Of a stretch of 64,000 nt of DNA, positions 35,346 through 44,393 are shown piece after piece. Below the pieces are notes generated by a model. That model ran no database searches. It was not told the DNA's origin and saw nothing but the letters and a program-made list of their open reading frames with translations. This DNA comes from an uncultured Spirochaetaceae bacterium (GTDB taxonomy: Bacteria; Spirochaetota; Spirochaetia; Treponematales; Treponemataceae). The position numbers were made by a program, and so were the translations under genes. Numbering within the stretch: position 1 is the stretch's first letter; the number at the start of each line of letters is the position of its first letter. The stretch lies in contig CADANN010000016.1 in assembly GCA_902789325.1 (NCBI GenBank), positions 34,397 through 98,396 of the forward strand, given 5' to 3'.

Positions 35346-36791
35346 ATGAGAATAGTAATTGTGGGAGCTGGATTCACTGGAATTCAGCTTGCCAAACTCT
35401 TGATTAATGAAAAAAATCAGGTTGCCGTTGTAGATAATGATGAAAATACAATCCGTCATGCTTCAAATCAGCTGGATTGTACAGTTATGTGTGCAGACGG
35501 TAACAATCTTGAAACGCTTGAAGAGCTTGGAATTGCAAAAGCCGATGCTCTTGTTTGCGTTACCTCTTCCGATGAAGTTAATATGATTACCTGCTCACTT
35601 GTGGATGCAGTGTATCCTGATATTTTGAAAATTGCCCGTGTGCGAAATTATGCCTACTACGTAAACACCGCCAAGGCAGAAAAAAAGCATTCAAATACCT
35701 TTGCCGGAAAACACCGTCCGCTTTATGGAATCAACTATATGATTCACCCGGATGTTGAGGCAGCAGATGCAATTGTACAGGCAGTAGAAAACGGTGCGGT
35801 TGGCAATGTTATTACTTTTGATAATTCTGACCTCGAGATTGCACGTATTACTGTTGCTGCCGGAAGTACTTTTGATGGCGTTGCGTTGAAGGAACTCCGT
35901 ACAAAAACTGATGTAAAATTCCTTGTTGCCTATATCGAACAGAATGGCGAAACAATGCTGCCAAGTGGTGACACAAAACTTGTTGCTGACACTATTATTG
36001 GTGTTCTTGTTTCAAAGGATGACATTTCAAAAGTTGTTGAACTTTGTGGTGCAGAACAGAAAGAACTGCGCAAGGTTGCACTGATTGGCGCCGGCCGTAT
36101 TGGAACTATTGTTGCAGAAAAACTGATGGGTGGTGCACAAAAGGCGAGCGGAATAGCACGTCTGTTCACAAATATGAAGGCCCGCCGAAATTTTGATTTT
36201 GTAATCATTGATTCAGATGATGAATTGACTAAGGCTGCTTCAGAAAAATTCCCTGATGCCCGGGTTATGCGTGCGGATGCAACTGATGAAAGCTTCCTCC
36301 GCGATGAGGGAATCGTAAACTTTGATCTTGCAATTTGTACAACACATAATCATGAAATGAACATGGTTCTTGCGGCTTACCTTGAATCTCTTGGTGTAAA
36401 GCAGACTGTAAGTCTTGTAGGAAGTTCTGCCTTTGCAGAGATTTCTCGAAAGCTTGGTATTGATGTTCCAGTTCCTTTGCGCGATGCGGTAGTTGATTCA
36501 ATTATGAGTCACCTGCGCGGAAAGTCTGTAAAAGAGATTCACACTGTAACAAACGGTCAGCTTGAAATTGTTGAATGTGAGGTTACTTCTGATTCCAAGG
36601 TTACCGGCAAGGAGCTTAAAGAAATTTCCAATCCGGGAACCTTCCTTGTTCTGCTCGATAAAAAATCTGGTACAGAGCAGTATCAGATTGTAAACGGAAA
36701 TACCCGTATTACAGCGGGCGATCACATTGTTCTTATTACCGTTGCCGAGAACAGTAAAAAAGTTCTGGCATATTTTGGAAGTGGGGCGTAA
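35346..36791 (+). CDS. trkA: Trk potassium uptake regulatory protein
   Basis: Cytosolic NAD-binding gating subunit of the Trk system, 481 aa. Two RCK halves are visible: MRIVIVGAGFTGIQLAKLL with VVDNDENTI (N-terminal) and KVALIGAGRIGTIVAEKL (about residue 240) with VIIDSDDELTKAASEKF. Each is followed by a TrkA-C-like segment. The stop overlaps the trkH start (TAATG). This is the usual trkA-trkH arrangement. Confidence 0.95.
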   Translation: MRIVIVGAGFTGIQLAKLLINEKNQVAVVDNDENTIRHASNQLDCTVMCADGNNLETLEELGIAKADALVCVTSSDEVNMITCSLVDAVYPDILKIARVRNYAYYVNTAKAEKKHSNTFAGKHRPLYGINYMIHPDVEAADAIVQAVENGAVGNVITFDNSDLEIARITVAAGSTFDGVALKELRTKTDVKFLVAYIEQNGETMLPSGDTKLVADTIIGVLVSKDDISKVVELCGAEQKELRKVALIGAGRIGTIVAEKLMGGAQKASGIARLFTNMKARRNFDFVIIDSDDELTKAASEKFPDARVMRADATDESFLRDEGIVNFDLAICTTHNHEMNMVLAAYLESLGVKQTVSLVGSSAFAEISRKLGIDVPVPLRDAVVDSIMSHLRGKSVKEIHTVTNGQLEIVECEVTSDSKVTGKELKEISNPGTFLVLLDKKSGTEQYQIVNGNTRITAGDHIVLITVAENSKKVLAYFGSGA

Positions 36792-38236
36792 TGTTTGTAA
36801 TTTCATTTCTTAAAATAGCTTCCGTTCTCCTTTCAATCGTTGGTATTCTTTTTGCAATTCCTCTTGGCTTTGCATTTTATTACGGCGAAAGTTCTGTTTA
36901 TCTTCCATTCATAATTCCAATGGTGGTCAGCTTTGTGCTTGTTGCGGCAGTTAATTTTCCAACCCGCAGATTCAAGATCACGCTGAATACCAGACAAACA
37001 TTTTTAACAGTTGCTCTTTCCTGGATTGTAATCAGTTTTATGGGTGCAATTCCTATGTACGCTTCTGGAAGTATTCCCCGTTTTGTTGATGCGCTTTTTG
37101 AAAGTGTCAGCGGTTTTTCTACAACCGGTTCAACAATCTTAAGCGAAATAGAAAGTCTTCCAAAATCAATCAATATGCTGCGCTGTCTTACCCACTGGAT
37201 CGGCGGTATGGGAATTGTAACTCTTACCGTTGCTCTGCTTCCTCTTCTCGGGGTAGGCGGATTTCAACTGATTAAGGCAGAAACTACCGGACCAGAAAAA
37301 GGAAAGGTAACTGCTCGTATTACAACAACAGCAAAAATCCTTTGGGCCATTTATTTTGGCTTCACCGCAGTAGAGACAATCGCACTTAAGCTTGCAGGCA
37401 TGACTTTTACAGATGCTCTTTCTCACGCTTTTGCAACTCTTGGAACAGGCGGTTTTTCTACACGCAACTCTTCAATCGGTTCTTACAATTCGGTTGCAAT
37501 TGATGTAATTATAATGATTTTTATGTTCCTCGCGGGAATCAACTTCAGTCTCTACTTTTATATTATTACAAGAAAATTCCGCGACATTACAACAAACTCA
37601 GAATTCAAAGCCTACCTGGTAATTGTAATCGCGCTCATTATTGCAGTTACAATTTCACTTCGAAGTGTTTACGGCAACTTTGGTGACAGCCTGCGTTTTT
37701 CTTCCTTCCAGGTTGTTTCGCTGATGACGACTACCGGTTTTTCTACTGCAGACTTTATGCAGTGGCCAGCCGTTACTCAGTTCCTGCTTTTTGTGACTTT
37801 CTTTATCGGTGGATGTTCGGGCTCTACTTCGGGTGGTGTTAAGGTTATTCGCTGGTTGGTTCTTGGAAAACAGGTTCAGAACGAAACCCGCAAGATGCTT
37901 CACCCTCACGGAGTTTTTGCAATCCGTTTGAATGGCCGTCCTGGACGTAAAGATATTGTTTTCAATGTTGCAGCTTTTATGGTTGTGTACTTTGGTCTTG
38001 TTGCGGTTACAACCTTTGTGGGCTGTCTTGGAAATCTTGATGTGTGGTCCAGCTTTACCGGAGCACTTAGTATGGTAGGAAATATCGGCCCTGGTTATGC
38101 ACTGCTTGGCCCTACAGAAAATTTTGGATTTCTTCCTGATTTTGTAAAATACTGGTACAGCTTTGCAATGCTTGCAGGCCGTCTTGAATTGTATACTATG
38201 ATAATTTACTTTTTACCTGTTTATTGGGATAAGTAA
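36791..38236 (+). CDS. trkH: Trk potassium uptake channel subunit
   Basis: Membrane K+-conducting subunit, 481 aa, with four selectivity loops of the TrkH/KtrB type; recognisable ones are SVSGFSTTGSTIL, ATLGTGGFSTRNSS, SLMTTTGFSTADFMQWP and SMVGNIGPGYALLGPTENFG. FFIGGCSGSTSGGVKVIRW is another hallmark. Translationally coupled to trkA by a one-base overlap. Confidence 0.95.
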   Translation: MFVISFLKIASVLLSIVGILFAIPLGFAFYYGESSVYLPFIIPMVVSFVLVAAVNFPTRRFKITLNTRQTFLTVALSWIVISFMGAIPMYASGSIPRFVDALFESVSGFSTTGSTILSEIESLPKSINMLRCLTHWIGGMGIVTLTVALLPLLGVGGFQLIKAETTGPEKGKVTARITTTAKILWAIYFGFTAVETIALKLAGMTFTDALSHAFATLGTGGFSTRNSSIGSYNSVAIDVIIMIFMFLAGINFSLYFYIITRKFRDITTNSEFKAYLVIVIALIIAVTISLRSVYGNFGDSLRFSSFQVVSLMTTTGFSTADFMQWPAVTQFLLFVTFFIGGCSGSTSGGVKVIRWLVLGKQVQNETRKMLHPHGVFAIRLNGRPGRKDIVFNVAAFMVVYFGLVAVTTFVGCLGNLDVWSSFTGALSMVGNIGPGYALLGPTENFGFLPDFVKYWYSFAMLAGRLELYTMIIYFLPVYWDK

Positions 38237-38257
38237 ACAGATAAGGGGAGAGTAATT

Positions 38258-39427
38258 ATGGACTTGAATCTTACACCAAATGACATTGCAGACTGTATAA
38301 CAGCACTTATTGCCCGCAACAAACTGTGGTCTGGAAAGAGGGTCTATGCTTATTTTATTGTAAATAAAACAGCCGGATGTTTTACAAACTCTCATAAATC
38401 AGAAAAATATAAGGCTTTTTTTTCTAAGGTATTAGAAGAAACAAAGGTTCAGCCGCAGTGCGCAAAAGAAATCTCTTATAGGATTTTTTCTACAGAATAT
38501 GCAGGTCATGCAAAAGATCTTACAAAGTCCGTAGTTTCGCAGCTTATTGCAACTGATGAACCAGATGTCGAAAACATCATCATAACAGCTGGTGGCGATG
38601 GTACTTCCCTTGAGGTTCAGACTTCGCTTTATAAATGCGCAATGGAAGGTCCAAAGCATCGAGACGCAATTATGAATAAGATTGCGCTCCTGCGTCTTCC
38701 GCTTGGAACTGGAAATGACGGAACTGATGGTCACTCAATTGAAGAAACTGTTCAGCTTTTGCGTGGTGGTCTTTTGTTTGTAAATGCCCGTGCTATCCGC
38801 GTATATCCTGAAACTACTCCGGATGAAGCTGCTGTTCGTGCCTGCGGAAAAAATCCAGAAAAATATCAGGATATGAGTTTTCAGGCTCCATGGTATGCCT
38901 TTAATATTGCAAGTATTGGTCTTGATGCCTACGTAGTTTATATGACCAACACTGTAAAGAAAAAACTCCCGGGAAATTTTTATCATCTTTGTGTGCCGTT
39001 AAGTGGAATCGTTTACGACAAGCACTTTCCAGTAGATAATCTAAAAATTGAGATTTTCAGCAATACAGATGATGTAACTCCTTCACAGGAGATAAATACA
39101 AAAATTACACTGCTTGCTTTTGGAGCTTCCGGCAACAGAGTTTATGGTGGCGGTCACAAGGTTTTGCCAAACGAAAACAATCTGTGCGTTTGTCCAAAAA
39201 TCGGTTTGCCAAAACTCATAAAGGAAAATCATCGTTTTGTTGATGGATCTTTTGTTGGAACAGATCTCGCAAGCTTGCATACGGTTGATAAAATCAGATT
39301 AAGCTATAATAAACCGATTTTGATGCAGTGTGATGGCGAAACAGCAATGCTCAGTCCGGCGCATTTTCCACTGATTATGGAACTAACAGATCCATGCTTA
39401 AGGGTTTTACAGCCTGTAAATTTATAA
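38258..39427 (+). CDS. Diacylglycerol kinase-family lipid kinase
   Basis: 389 aa with a DAGK catalytic domain: VNKTAG, the nucleotide loop ITAGGDGTSLEVQ (about residue 108) and LRLPLGTGNDGTDG (about 147). The C-terminal half has IASIGLDAYVVY and FGASGNRVYGGGHKVLPN, like YegS/LCB5 proteins. No membrane segment is evident. It may phosphorylate diacylglycerol or a related lipid; the substrate is not known. SD GGGGAGAG precedes the ATG. Confidence 0.82.
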   Translation: MDLNLTPNDIADCITALIARNKLWSGKRVYAYFIVNKTAGCFTNSHKSEKYKAFFSKVLEETKVQPQCAKEISYRIFSTEYAGHAKDLTKSVVSQLIATDEPDVENIIITAGGDGTSLEVQTSLYKCAMEGPKHRDAIMNKIALLRLPLGTGNDGTDGHSIEETVQLLRGGLLFVNARAIRVYPETTPDEAAVRACGKNPEKYQDMSFQAPWYAFNIASIGLDAYVVYMTNTVKKKLPGNFYHLCVPLSGIVYDKHFPVDNLKIEIFSNTDDVTPSQEINTKITLLAFGASGNRVYGGGHKVLPNENNLCVCPKIGLPKLIKENHRFVDGSFVGTDLASLHTVDKIRLSYNKPILMQCDGETAMLSPAHFPLIMELTDPCLRVLQPVNL

Positions 39428-39499
39428 AAATTGCATTAAAAAACTTATCATAAAAAAATTTTTACTTTTTTTGGTTTTCGGGTTAAAATAGTAATATTA

Positions 39500-40993
39500 A
39501 TGATGAGCGAGTTGGAAGAGCAATTAAACTGTGACAAAGAAAAAATAAAAGTCTCGGTCAGCCTGCAGCTGCCAATAGAAATGACGACATATACGTTGCC
39601 TAAAAATACAGAAGTGTATATCCGTAACGTTATGGAGATATTTCTAGAGGAGTGTCATCAGGAGCATCTTAAGGAGTATCTGAACTTCTGTTTGAGCGAG
39701 CTTCTTACCAACGCAAAAAAAGCAAATACGAAGCGTGTTTACTTTAAGGAAAAAGGGCTCGACATAAACAATCCGGAAGATTACGAAAAGGGTATGGAAA
39801 ACTTTAAGATGGATACCCTTACCAATATTGATCATTACCTTGAACTGCAAAGAAAAGCTGGCCTTTATATTAAACTTGCCCTCCGAATTCAGGCTGATAA
39901 AATCTACATAGAAATCAAAAATAATTCTACACTTACAGTATTTGAGCGTGAGCGAATCCAGCAAAAGTTAGACAGCGTTCAGCAGTATAAGAATATGGAT
40001 GAGGTTCTTACAAACGTTCTCGACCAGTCAGAAGGTGCGGGACTTGGAATCATCATCATCATTCTTATGCTCCAGAAAGTTGGGCTTTCAAAAGAAAATT
40101 ATCAGGTAATTTCTGATGATGACGAAACAATCACAAGAATCATTCTTCCTTGTAATAAAACTGTATTTGCCGGTGTAGAAATGCTTTCTTACGAGTTTGT
40201 AAATCTCGAAGATAATTTGCCAATCATAAAATCAAGTTTTGAACAGGCTGAAAAAATTGTGAATTGTGATGGTCCTGTAGACCGCAATGCTCTTTATGAT
40301 GTAATCCGAAAAGATATAACACTTGGCCTTTTGATGTTTAAGGATGTGCTTGAAAAAGACAAAAAATGTTTTAGTCTTCCAAAGGCAATAGCTTTGCTTT
40401 CTGATTATGATTTAAAATTTATTTATAATGTAAGTAATCCAAGAATTCGTTTTATAGAGAATAATGAAGTTGCTGAAAGAATCTGGGAACATTCACGACG
40501 TGTAGCATATTATTCTTATAACCTTTATCAAAATAGTAAGTTCAAAGATACATTCCCGGAAGATGAAGAATATATGTATCTGCTTGGTCTCTTTAATAGC
40601 ATTGGAGGCTTTTTGATTGCCTGTGCAAGTGAGGCGCAGTTGTCTTATATCACAGAATTGAGTCAGCAGTATATTGAATATGGCGATAAGATTCTTGATA
40701 TGTTTATGCACAGAAATGCTTCTACTTATCTTTCAATGGTTGCCTCTAGAAATTATGGATTTGATATGAATGTCTGCTACGACCTTGTAGGCTGGAATGG
40801 GCTGGCAAAAGTTCCGGAAGCTGCAAAGAAGCGTGTAGGCATTCTCCATCTTGCAGAAATGTGCGATTTTTATGATCGTGGTATTATAGATTTCTATCAG
40901 ATTGATAAGCAGGTTCGTAAAGATTTTGGTATTGAAACCGAAGAACAGTTAAGATTCCTTGTTAAGCAGCTGAAAGAAGGTTTTTCCGAATAA
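39500..40993 (+). CDS. GHKL ATPase-HDOD fusion protein
   Basis: 497 aa cytoplasmic protein. The N-terminal part looks like a histidine-kinase/anti-sigma type ATPase: N box LNFCLSELLTNAKKANTKRV (about residue 63) and G box SEGAGLGIIIII (about 178), with no phospho-acceptor His domain. From about residue 240 an HDOD-like domain follows, with EHSRRVAYYSYNLY and EEYMYLLGLFNSIGGFLIAC. The domain pair suggests a regulator that couples nucleotide binding to signalling. No partner gene is adjacent. TAAAAT lies ten bases before the ATG. Confidence 0.6.
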   Translation: MMSELEEQLNCDKEKIKVSVSLQLPIEMTTYTLPKNTEVYIRNVMEIFLEECHQEHLKEYLNFCLSELLTNAKKANTKRVYFKEKGLDINNPEDYEKGMENFKMDTLTNIDHYLELQRKAGLYIKLALRIQADKIYIEIKNNSTLTVFERERIQQKLDSVQQYKNMDEVLTNVLDQSEGAGLGIIIIILMLQKVGLSKENYQVISDDDETITRIILPCNKTVFAGVEMLSYEFVNLEDNLPIIKSSFEQAEKIVNCDGPVDRNALYDVIRKDITLGLLMFKDVLEKDKKCFSLPKAIALLSDYDLKFIYNVSNPRIRFIENNEVAERIWEHSRRVAYYSYNLYQNSKFKDTFPEDEEYMYLLGLFNSIGGFLIACASEAQLSYITELSQQYIEYGDKILDMFMHRNASTYLSMVASRNYGFDMNVCYDLVGWNGLAKVPEAAKKRVGILHLAEMCDFYDRGIIDFYQIDKQVRKDFGIETEEQLRFLVKQLKEGFSE

Positions 40994-41014
40994 ATTATTA
41001 TTAATAAATTTTTC

Positions 41015-41044
41015 TTGTCGGTCATACGGTTAAACTGTTATAAT
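41015..41044 (+). promoter_or_regulatory. Promoter of phosphofructokinase gene
   Basis: TTGTCG (41015-41020), 18-nt spacer, TATAAT (41039-41044), then seven bases to the ATG and no SD. The message would be leaderless or nearly so. Confidence 0.6.
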
Positions 41045-41051
41045 TGATATT

Positions 41052-42164
41052 ATGAAAGCTTCTACAACTAAAACTGAAAAATCTGAAAAACCGGTAAAGA
41101 CTGTCGGTATTTTGACTTCTGGTGGAGATGCACCTGGACTCAATGCTGCTATTCGTGCACTTTGTATTTCTGGGAAGAATAATTACGGAATGAAATTTAT
41201 TGGTATTCGCAACGGATACCGCGGCCTCATCGATAATGATACTTTTAAGATGGACGAAATTGATTTAGAGCCGCTGATTTCTCAGGGAGGAACCATTCTT
41301 GGAACTTCTCGTGTAAAGCCTTTCAAAAATCCGGTGCCAGATCCAAAGACAGGACTTTTGCCTGTAGAAGGAATAAAAGAAACTTTCAAAAAAAATAAGC
41401 TTGATGCCCTTGTTTGTCTTGGCGGAAACGGAACAAATACAACAGCATCTCTTTTATCAGAGGCTGGTTTTAATGTAATTGGGCTTCCAAAGACAATTGA
41501 TAACGATATTGTTGGAACAGATGAAACTTTCGGTTTTCATACAGCAATAGATGTCGCAACTCACGGAATTGAAGCAATAAGAACTACTGCAAAGAGCCAC
41601 AGTCGTGCTATGGTTGTTGAAATAATGGGACACAAGGTTGGCTGGCTCGGTTTGTATGCAGGGCTTGCCGGCCGTGCAGATGTAATTCTTCTCCCTGAAA
41701 TTCCTTATGATATTAAAAAGATTGCAAAATACATGAAGGCAAAAAAGGCTAAAGGCCAGAACTATTTTATTATTGCCTGTTCAGAAGGTGCAATTGATTT
41801 GAATGAAGCTGCACTTGGTAAAAAAGAATTTAAGAAAGCTCGTGAAGCAATGCCACAGAGCGTAGGTTTCCGAGTTGCAAAAGAGATTGAAGCTGCAACT
41901 GGAATTGAAACCAGAACAAGTGTTCTTGGTTATTTGCAGCGGGGTGGAGATCCTGCTCCGTATGATATGATTCTTGCTACTAAGCTTGGAAATGCTGCTG
42001 CAGATTTTCTTGCAGAAAAACGTTTTGGAAATCTCGTTGCAGTAAAGAATGGTGGAATTGTTGCAACTCCACTTTCTGTAGTTGCTGGAAAAGTAAAAGA
42101 AATTACGGAAGAAGACCCTGTACTTAAAACCGCCCGTGATTTAGGAATTTGTTTTGGCGACTAA
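41052..42164 (+). CDS. 6-phosphofructokinase (group III, PKTIDND type)
   Basis: Committed step of glycolysis. GILTSGGDAPGLNAAIRAL begins the core; CLGGNGTNTTA and GLPKTIDNDIVGTDETFGF are the phosphoryl-donor and substrate motifs; MVVEIMGHKVGWL and LQRGGDPAPYD follow. The Lys in PKTIDND, where ATP-only enzymes have Gly, and GGNG suggest the mixed or PPi-using subgroup, so the donor (ATP or PPi) is uncertain. 370 aa. It overlaps the next gene by 11 bases. Confidence 0.93.
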   Translation: MKASTTKTEKSEKPVKTVGILTSGGDAPGLNAAIRALCISGKNNYGMKFIGIRNGYRGLIDNDTFKMDEIDLEPLISQGGTILGTSRVKPFKNPVPDPKTGLLPVEGIKETFKKNKLDALVCLGGNGTNTTASLLSEAGFNVIGLPKTIDNDIVGTDETFGFHTAIDVATHGIEAIRTTAKSHSRAMVVEIMGHKVGWLGLYAGLAGRADVILLPEIPYDIKKIAKYMKAKKAKGQNYFIIACSEGAIDLNEAALGKKEFKKAREAMPQSVGFRVAKEIEAATGIETRTSVLGYLQRGGDPAPYDMILATKLGNAAADFLAEKRFGNLVAVKNGGIVATPLSVVAGKVKEITEEDPVLKTARDLGICFGD

Positions 42165-43041
42165 TGGTGATTTGAAATGCCACCGCTGCGCTGTTTGTGA
42201 CGGTTATGGTTGCCCTGGAATGCTTCCGGGACTTGGCGGTGTTTTTGAAGGAAAAAACTTTCAGTTAAATTATGAAGGCTGGCGTGAACTTTTAGAAGAG
42301 GCTGTTGAAAACGGAGCTGGTGAAGAAATCAGCAATATTTCGGTGAGCCCTTCTACTCTGCGCTGCGGCCCAGTGACCGGTGCAGTTGAAAACATCGGCT
42401 ACACAAACGAGTCAGATTTTTATTTGCCGTATTTGCAGAATGCAGTACAAGAGGGCCTTGGACTTTGTGTAGGCGATGGTTGCCCGGATGAAAAACTTAA
42501 ACTTGGAATTGCAGCCGTAAAACAGCTGGGGCAAAAAGCAGCCTTCTTTTTAAAACCATATCCTCAGGAAAAATTATTTGAACGCGTGGAATGGATTCGC
42601 CCTTACGCATCTCATATAGGTATTGATATTGATTCATATAATATTGTGACAATGCGAAATCTTGTGAATCTTGAACGCAAGACTTCGGCTCAATTACAGG
42701 AGTTTCGTGAGCATACAAAACTTCCTTTTGTAATAAAAGGTGTGTTTACTCCAGAGGATTTGAAATTAGTTAGTTTAGTTCGCCCTGACGTAGTTTATAT
42801 TTCGAATCACGGTGGCCGCGTTGAAACCCGTATTGGCAGTACGGCGCGCTTCCTGGCAGAAAATGCCGGTGAGCTCAAAAAGTATTGTAAGGAAATTTGG
42901 GTTGATGGTGGAATTCGCACAAAGCAGGATATTCAGACTGCACTTTATTATGGTGCTGACCAGGTAATTCTGGCACGTCCATTAATAAGGGCAACTTTTG
43001 ATGACCACTACACTGAAACTGTAAAAGAACTTTTGCAATAA
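42154..43041 (+). CDS. FMN-dependent alpha-hydroxy-acid oxidase-like protein
   Basis: 295 aa enzyme with a (beta/alpha)8 FMN fold. FVIKGVFTPEDLKLVSLVRPDVVYISNHGGR carries the Lys and catalytic His region of this family, and EIWVDGGIRTKQDIQTALYYGADQVILARPLI the phosphate site. A Cys-rich N terminus (CHRCAVCDGYGC) is unusual. The TTG start at 42154, with AGGA eight bases upstream, overlaps the phosphofructokinase stop; TTG 42172 is an alternative. Substrate unknown; shorter than classical lactate oxidases (about 350-380 aa). Confidence 0.8.
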   Translation: MATNGDLKCHRCAVCDGYGCPGMLPGLGGVFEGKNFQLNYEGWRELLEEAVENGAGEEISNISVSPSTLRCGPVTGAVENIGYTNESDFYLPYLQNAVQEGLGLCVGDGCPDEKLKLGIAAVKQLGQKAAFFLKPYPQEKLFERVEWIRPYASHIGIDIDSYNIVTMRNLVNLERKTSAQLQEFREHTKLPFVIKGVFTPEDLKLVSLVRPDVVYISNHGGRVETRIGSTARFLAENAGELKKYCKEIWVDGGIRTKQDIQTALYYGADQVILARPLIRATFDDHYTETVKELLQ

Positions 43042-43042
43042 A

Positions 43043-43073
43043 AAATCCCCGGCTAGCTGAAGTCCGGGGATTT
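43043..43073 (+). terminator. Bidirectional terminator
   Basis: AAATCCCCGG (43043-43052) pairs with CCGGGGATTT (43064-43073). It lies between converging genes and has A and T runs on both sides. Confidence 0.85.
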
Positions 43074-43100
43074 CAATTAATGATTAAATGTGAATTGAGA

Positions 43101-43877
43101 TTAAAACTTTACCTCATAACCACTGTAAGTAGCCAGCAGACTGATACGGTCTTCAATGCCTACAATAATAAAAACCTGATGCATTCGGTTTTTTAGAGTC
43201 CCTACAGTAACTCCTGAATCAGCTGCAATTTCTTCATAGCGCTTTTCATCGAGAATCTGTTTCAGCCATTCTTTATCACGCTGGGTGAGTTCAGGATATT
43301 GAGAAAGATCCCATACTCGGGCATGTTTGGTAGTATAAAGGAATCTGAAAAAATTAGTAGCAAAGAATAGGGTAACAAAAAATACCAGAGTATAACCAAT
43401 GGCATAAATAATTGAATTAATCAGGACATCTACACCAAATCTTATGCTGTGGGCAATAAGAATATAATTTATCAGAATTGTAGTTATAATTTTGGGTAGC
43501 CTGTGGTATCTGAAAAGGCCAAGATAAACAAGGCAAGATGTTCCCATCAGATATAAAAGCTGTCCAATAGGATATTTTACGATTGTATCAATAAGTATGA
43601 TTTTAAATGAATATAAAAACGATATTATTGAAAATAAAATAAAATGTTTTGGAACAAAAAGAACAATAATAAAGAAAATCAGACTAATAAAATCTACTAT
43701 TGCCGTATTCAAGTCTGACATTAAAAAAGTATGTAGATTAGTAATTTCCTGAATTTCTAGTGTAAAGCCGGTCCGTAAAAATAATCGCAGAATACCTAAA
43801 ATTTCTACGATTATTCCGTCAATACAAAAAAACCTGATCAGGTTTTTCGACGATTTTGAAAAAGCGATTTCTCTCAT
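43101..43877 (-). CDS. Membrane protein with C-terminal LuxR-type helix-turn-helix
   Basis: 258 aa. Residues 15-185 contain about six membrane helices (SLIFFIIVLFVPKHFILFSII, IITTILINYILIAHSIRF, IIYAIGYTLVFFVTLFFA). The last 60 residues form a LuxR/GerE-like DNA-binding domain (LTQRDKEWLKQILDEKRYEEIAADSGVTVGTLKNRMHQVF). A membrane-bound transcription factor is the likely role. It is divergent from the GntR gene. No phosphorylation domain is present. Confidence 0.8.
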   Translation of the reverse strand: MREIAFSKSSKNLIRFFCIDGIIVEILGILRLFLRTGFTLEIQEITNLHTFLMSDLNTAIVDFISLIFFIIVLFVPKHFILFSIISFLYSFKIILIDTIVKYPIGQLLYLMGTSCLVYLGLFRYHRLPKIITTILINYILIAHSIRFGVDVLINSIIYAIGYTLVFFVTLFFATNFFRFLYTTKHARVWDLSQYPELTQRDKEWLKQILDEKRYEEIAADSGVTVGTLKNRMHQVFIIVGIEDRISLLATYSGYEVKF

Positions 43878-43942
43878 ATTTTTAATTTCCCTGTATTTTT
43901 TAGTCTAGTTTAACGGAAAATTTAAAAAAAAGCAAAAAAAAC

Positions 43943-43971
43943 TTGACATCTCTATTGTATCACTGTATTAT
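43943..43971 (+). promoter_or_regulatory. Promoter of the GntR-ABC operon
   Basis: Consensus TTGACA (43943-43948), 17-nt spacer ending in TG, TATTAT (43966-43971). Confidence 0.8.
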
Positions 43972-43992
43972 GTGCTTAATACAACAATACAA
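43955..43992 (+). promoter_or_regulatory. Symmetric operator over the GntR promoter
   Basis: TTGTAT (43955-43960) and TGTATTA (43964-43970) are mirrored exactly by TAATACA (43977-43983) and ATACAA (43987-43992), all around one centre (43973.5). The dyad covers the -10 box, so the regulator encoded next probably represses itself. Confidence 0.75.
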
Positions 43993-44030
43993 AATAAAAT
44001 ACAGGCCATTTTGGCTCTTATAGGAGTTAT

Positions 44031-44384
44031 ATGGAATATCAGTTTACGAATGATAAACCGATTTATCTTCAGCTTATAGACTATTTTAAGTCGCAGATTA
44101 TTTCCGGTGAACTAACGGAAGGTAGCAGACTTGAATCAGTCAGGGACCTTGCAGTTAAGGCTCACGTAAATCCGAATACTATGCAGAAGGCTCTCTCTGA
44201 GCTGGAACGAATGGAGCTGGTTCGAACCGAAAGAACTTCGGGTCGTTTTATTACAGACGATAAGGAAAAAATCAAAGCTATGAAAGAAGAAGTTGCAAAG
44301 AACGAAATAACAGCATTTCTTGAAAAAATGAAATCACTCGGATTCGATAAAGAAGAAGTTATTAAAATAATTGAAGAAGAATAG
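44031..44384 (+). CDS. GntR-family regulator, YtrA type
   Basis: 117 aa repressor with an N-terminal winged helix (KPIYLQLIDYFKSQIISGELTEGSRLESVRDLAVKAHVNPNTMQKALSELERMELV) and only a short C-terminal dimerisation tail, the YtrA layout. YtrA genes typically head ABC transporter operons, as here. SD AGGAG precedes the ATG. Its operator is described at 43955-43992. Confidence 0.93.
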   Translation: MEYQFTNDKPIYLQLIDYFKSQIISGELTEGSRLESVRDLAVKAHVNPNTMQKALSELERMELVRTERTSGRFITDDKEKIKAMKEEVAKNEITAFLEKMKSLGFDKEEVIKIIEEE

Positions 44385-44393
44385 GAGAGCAAC

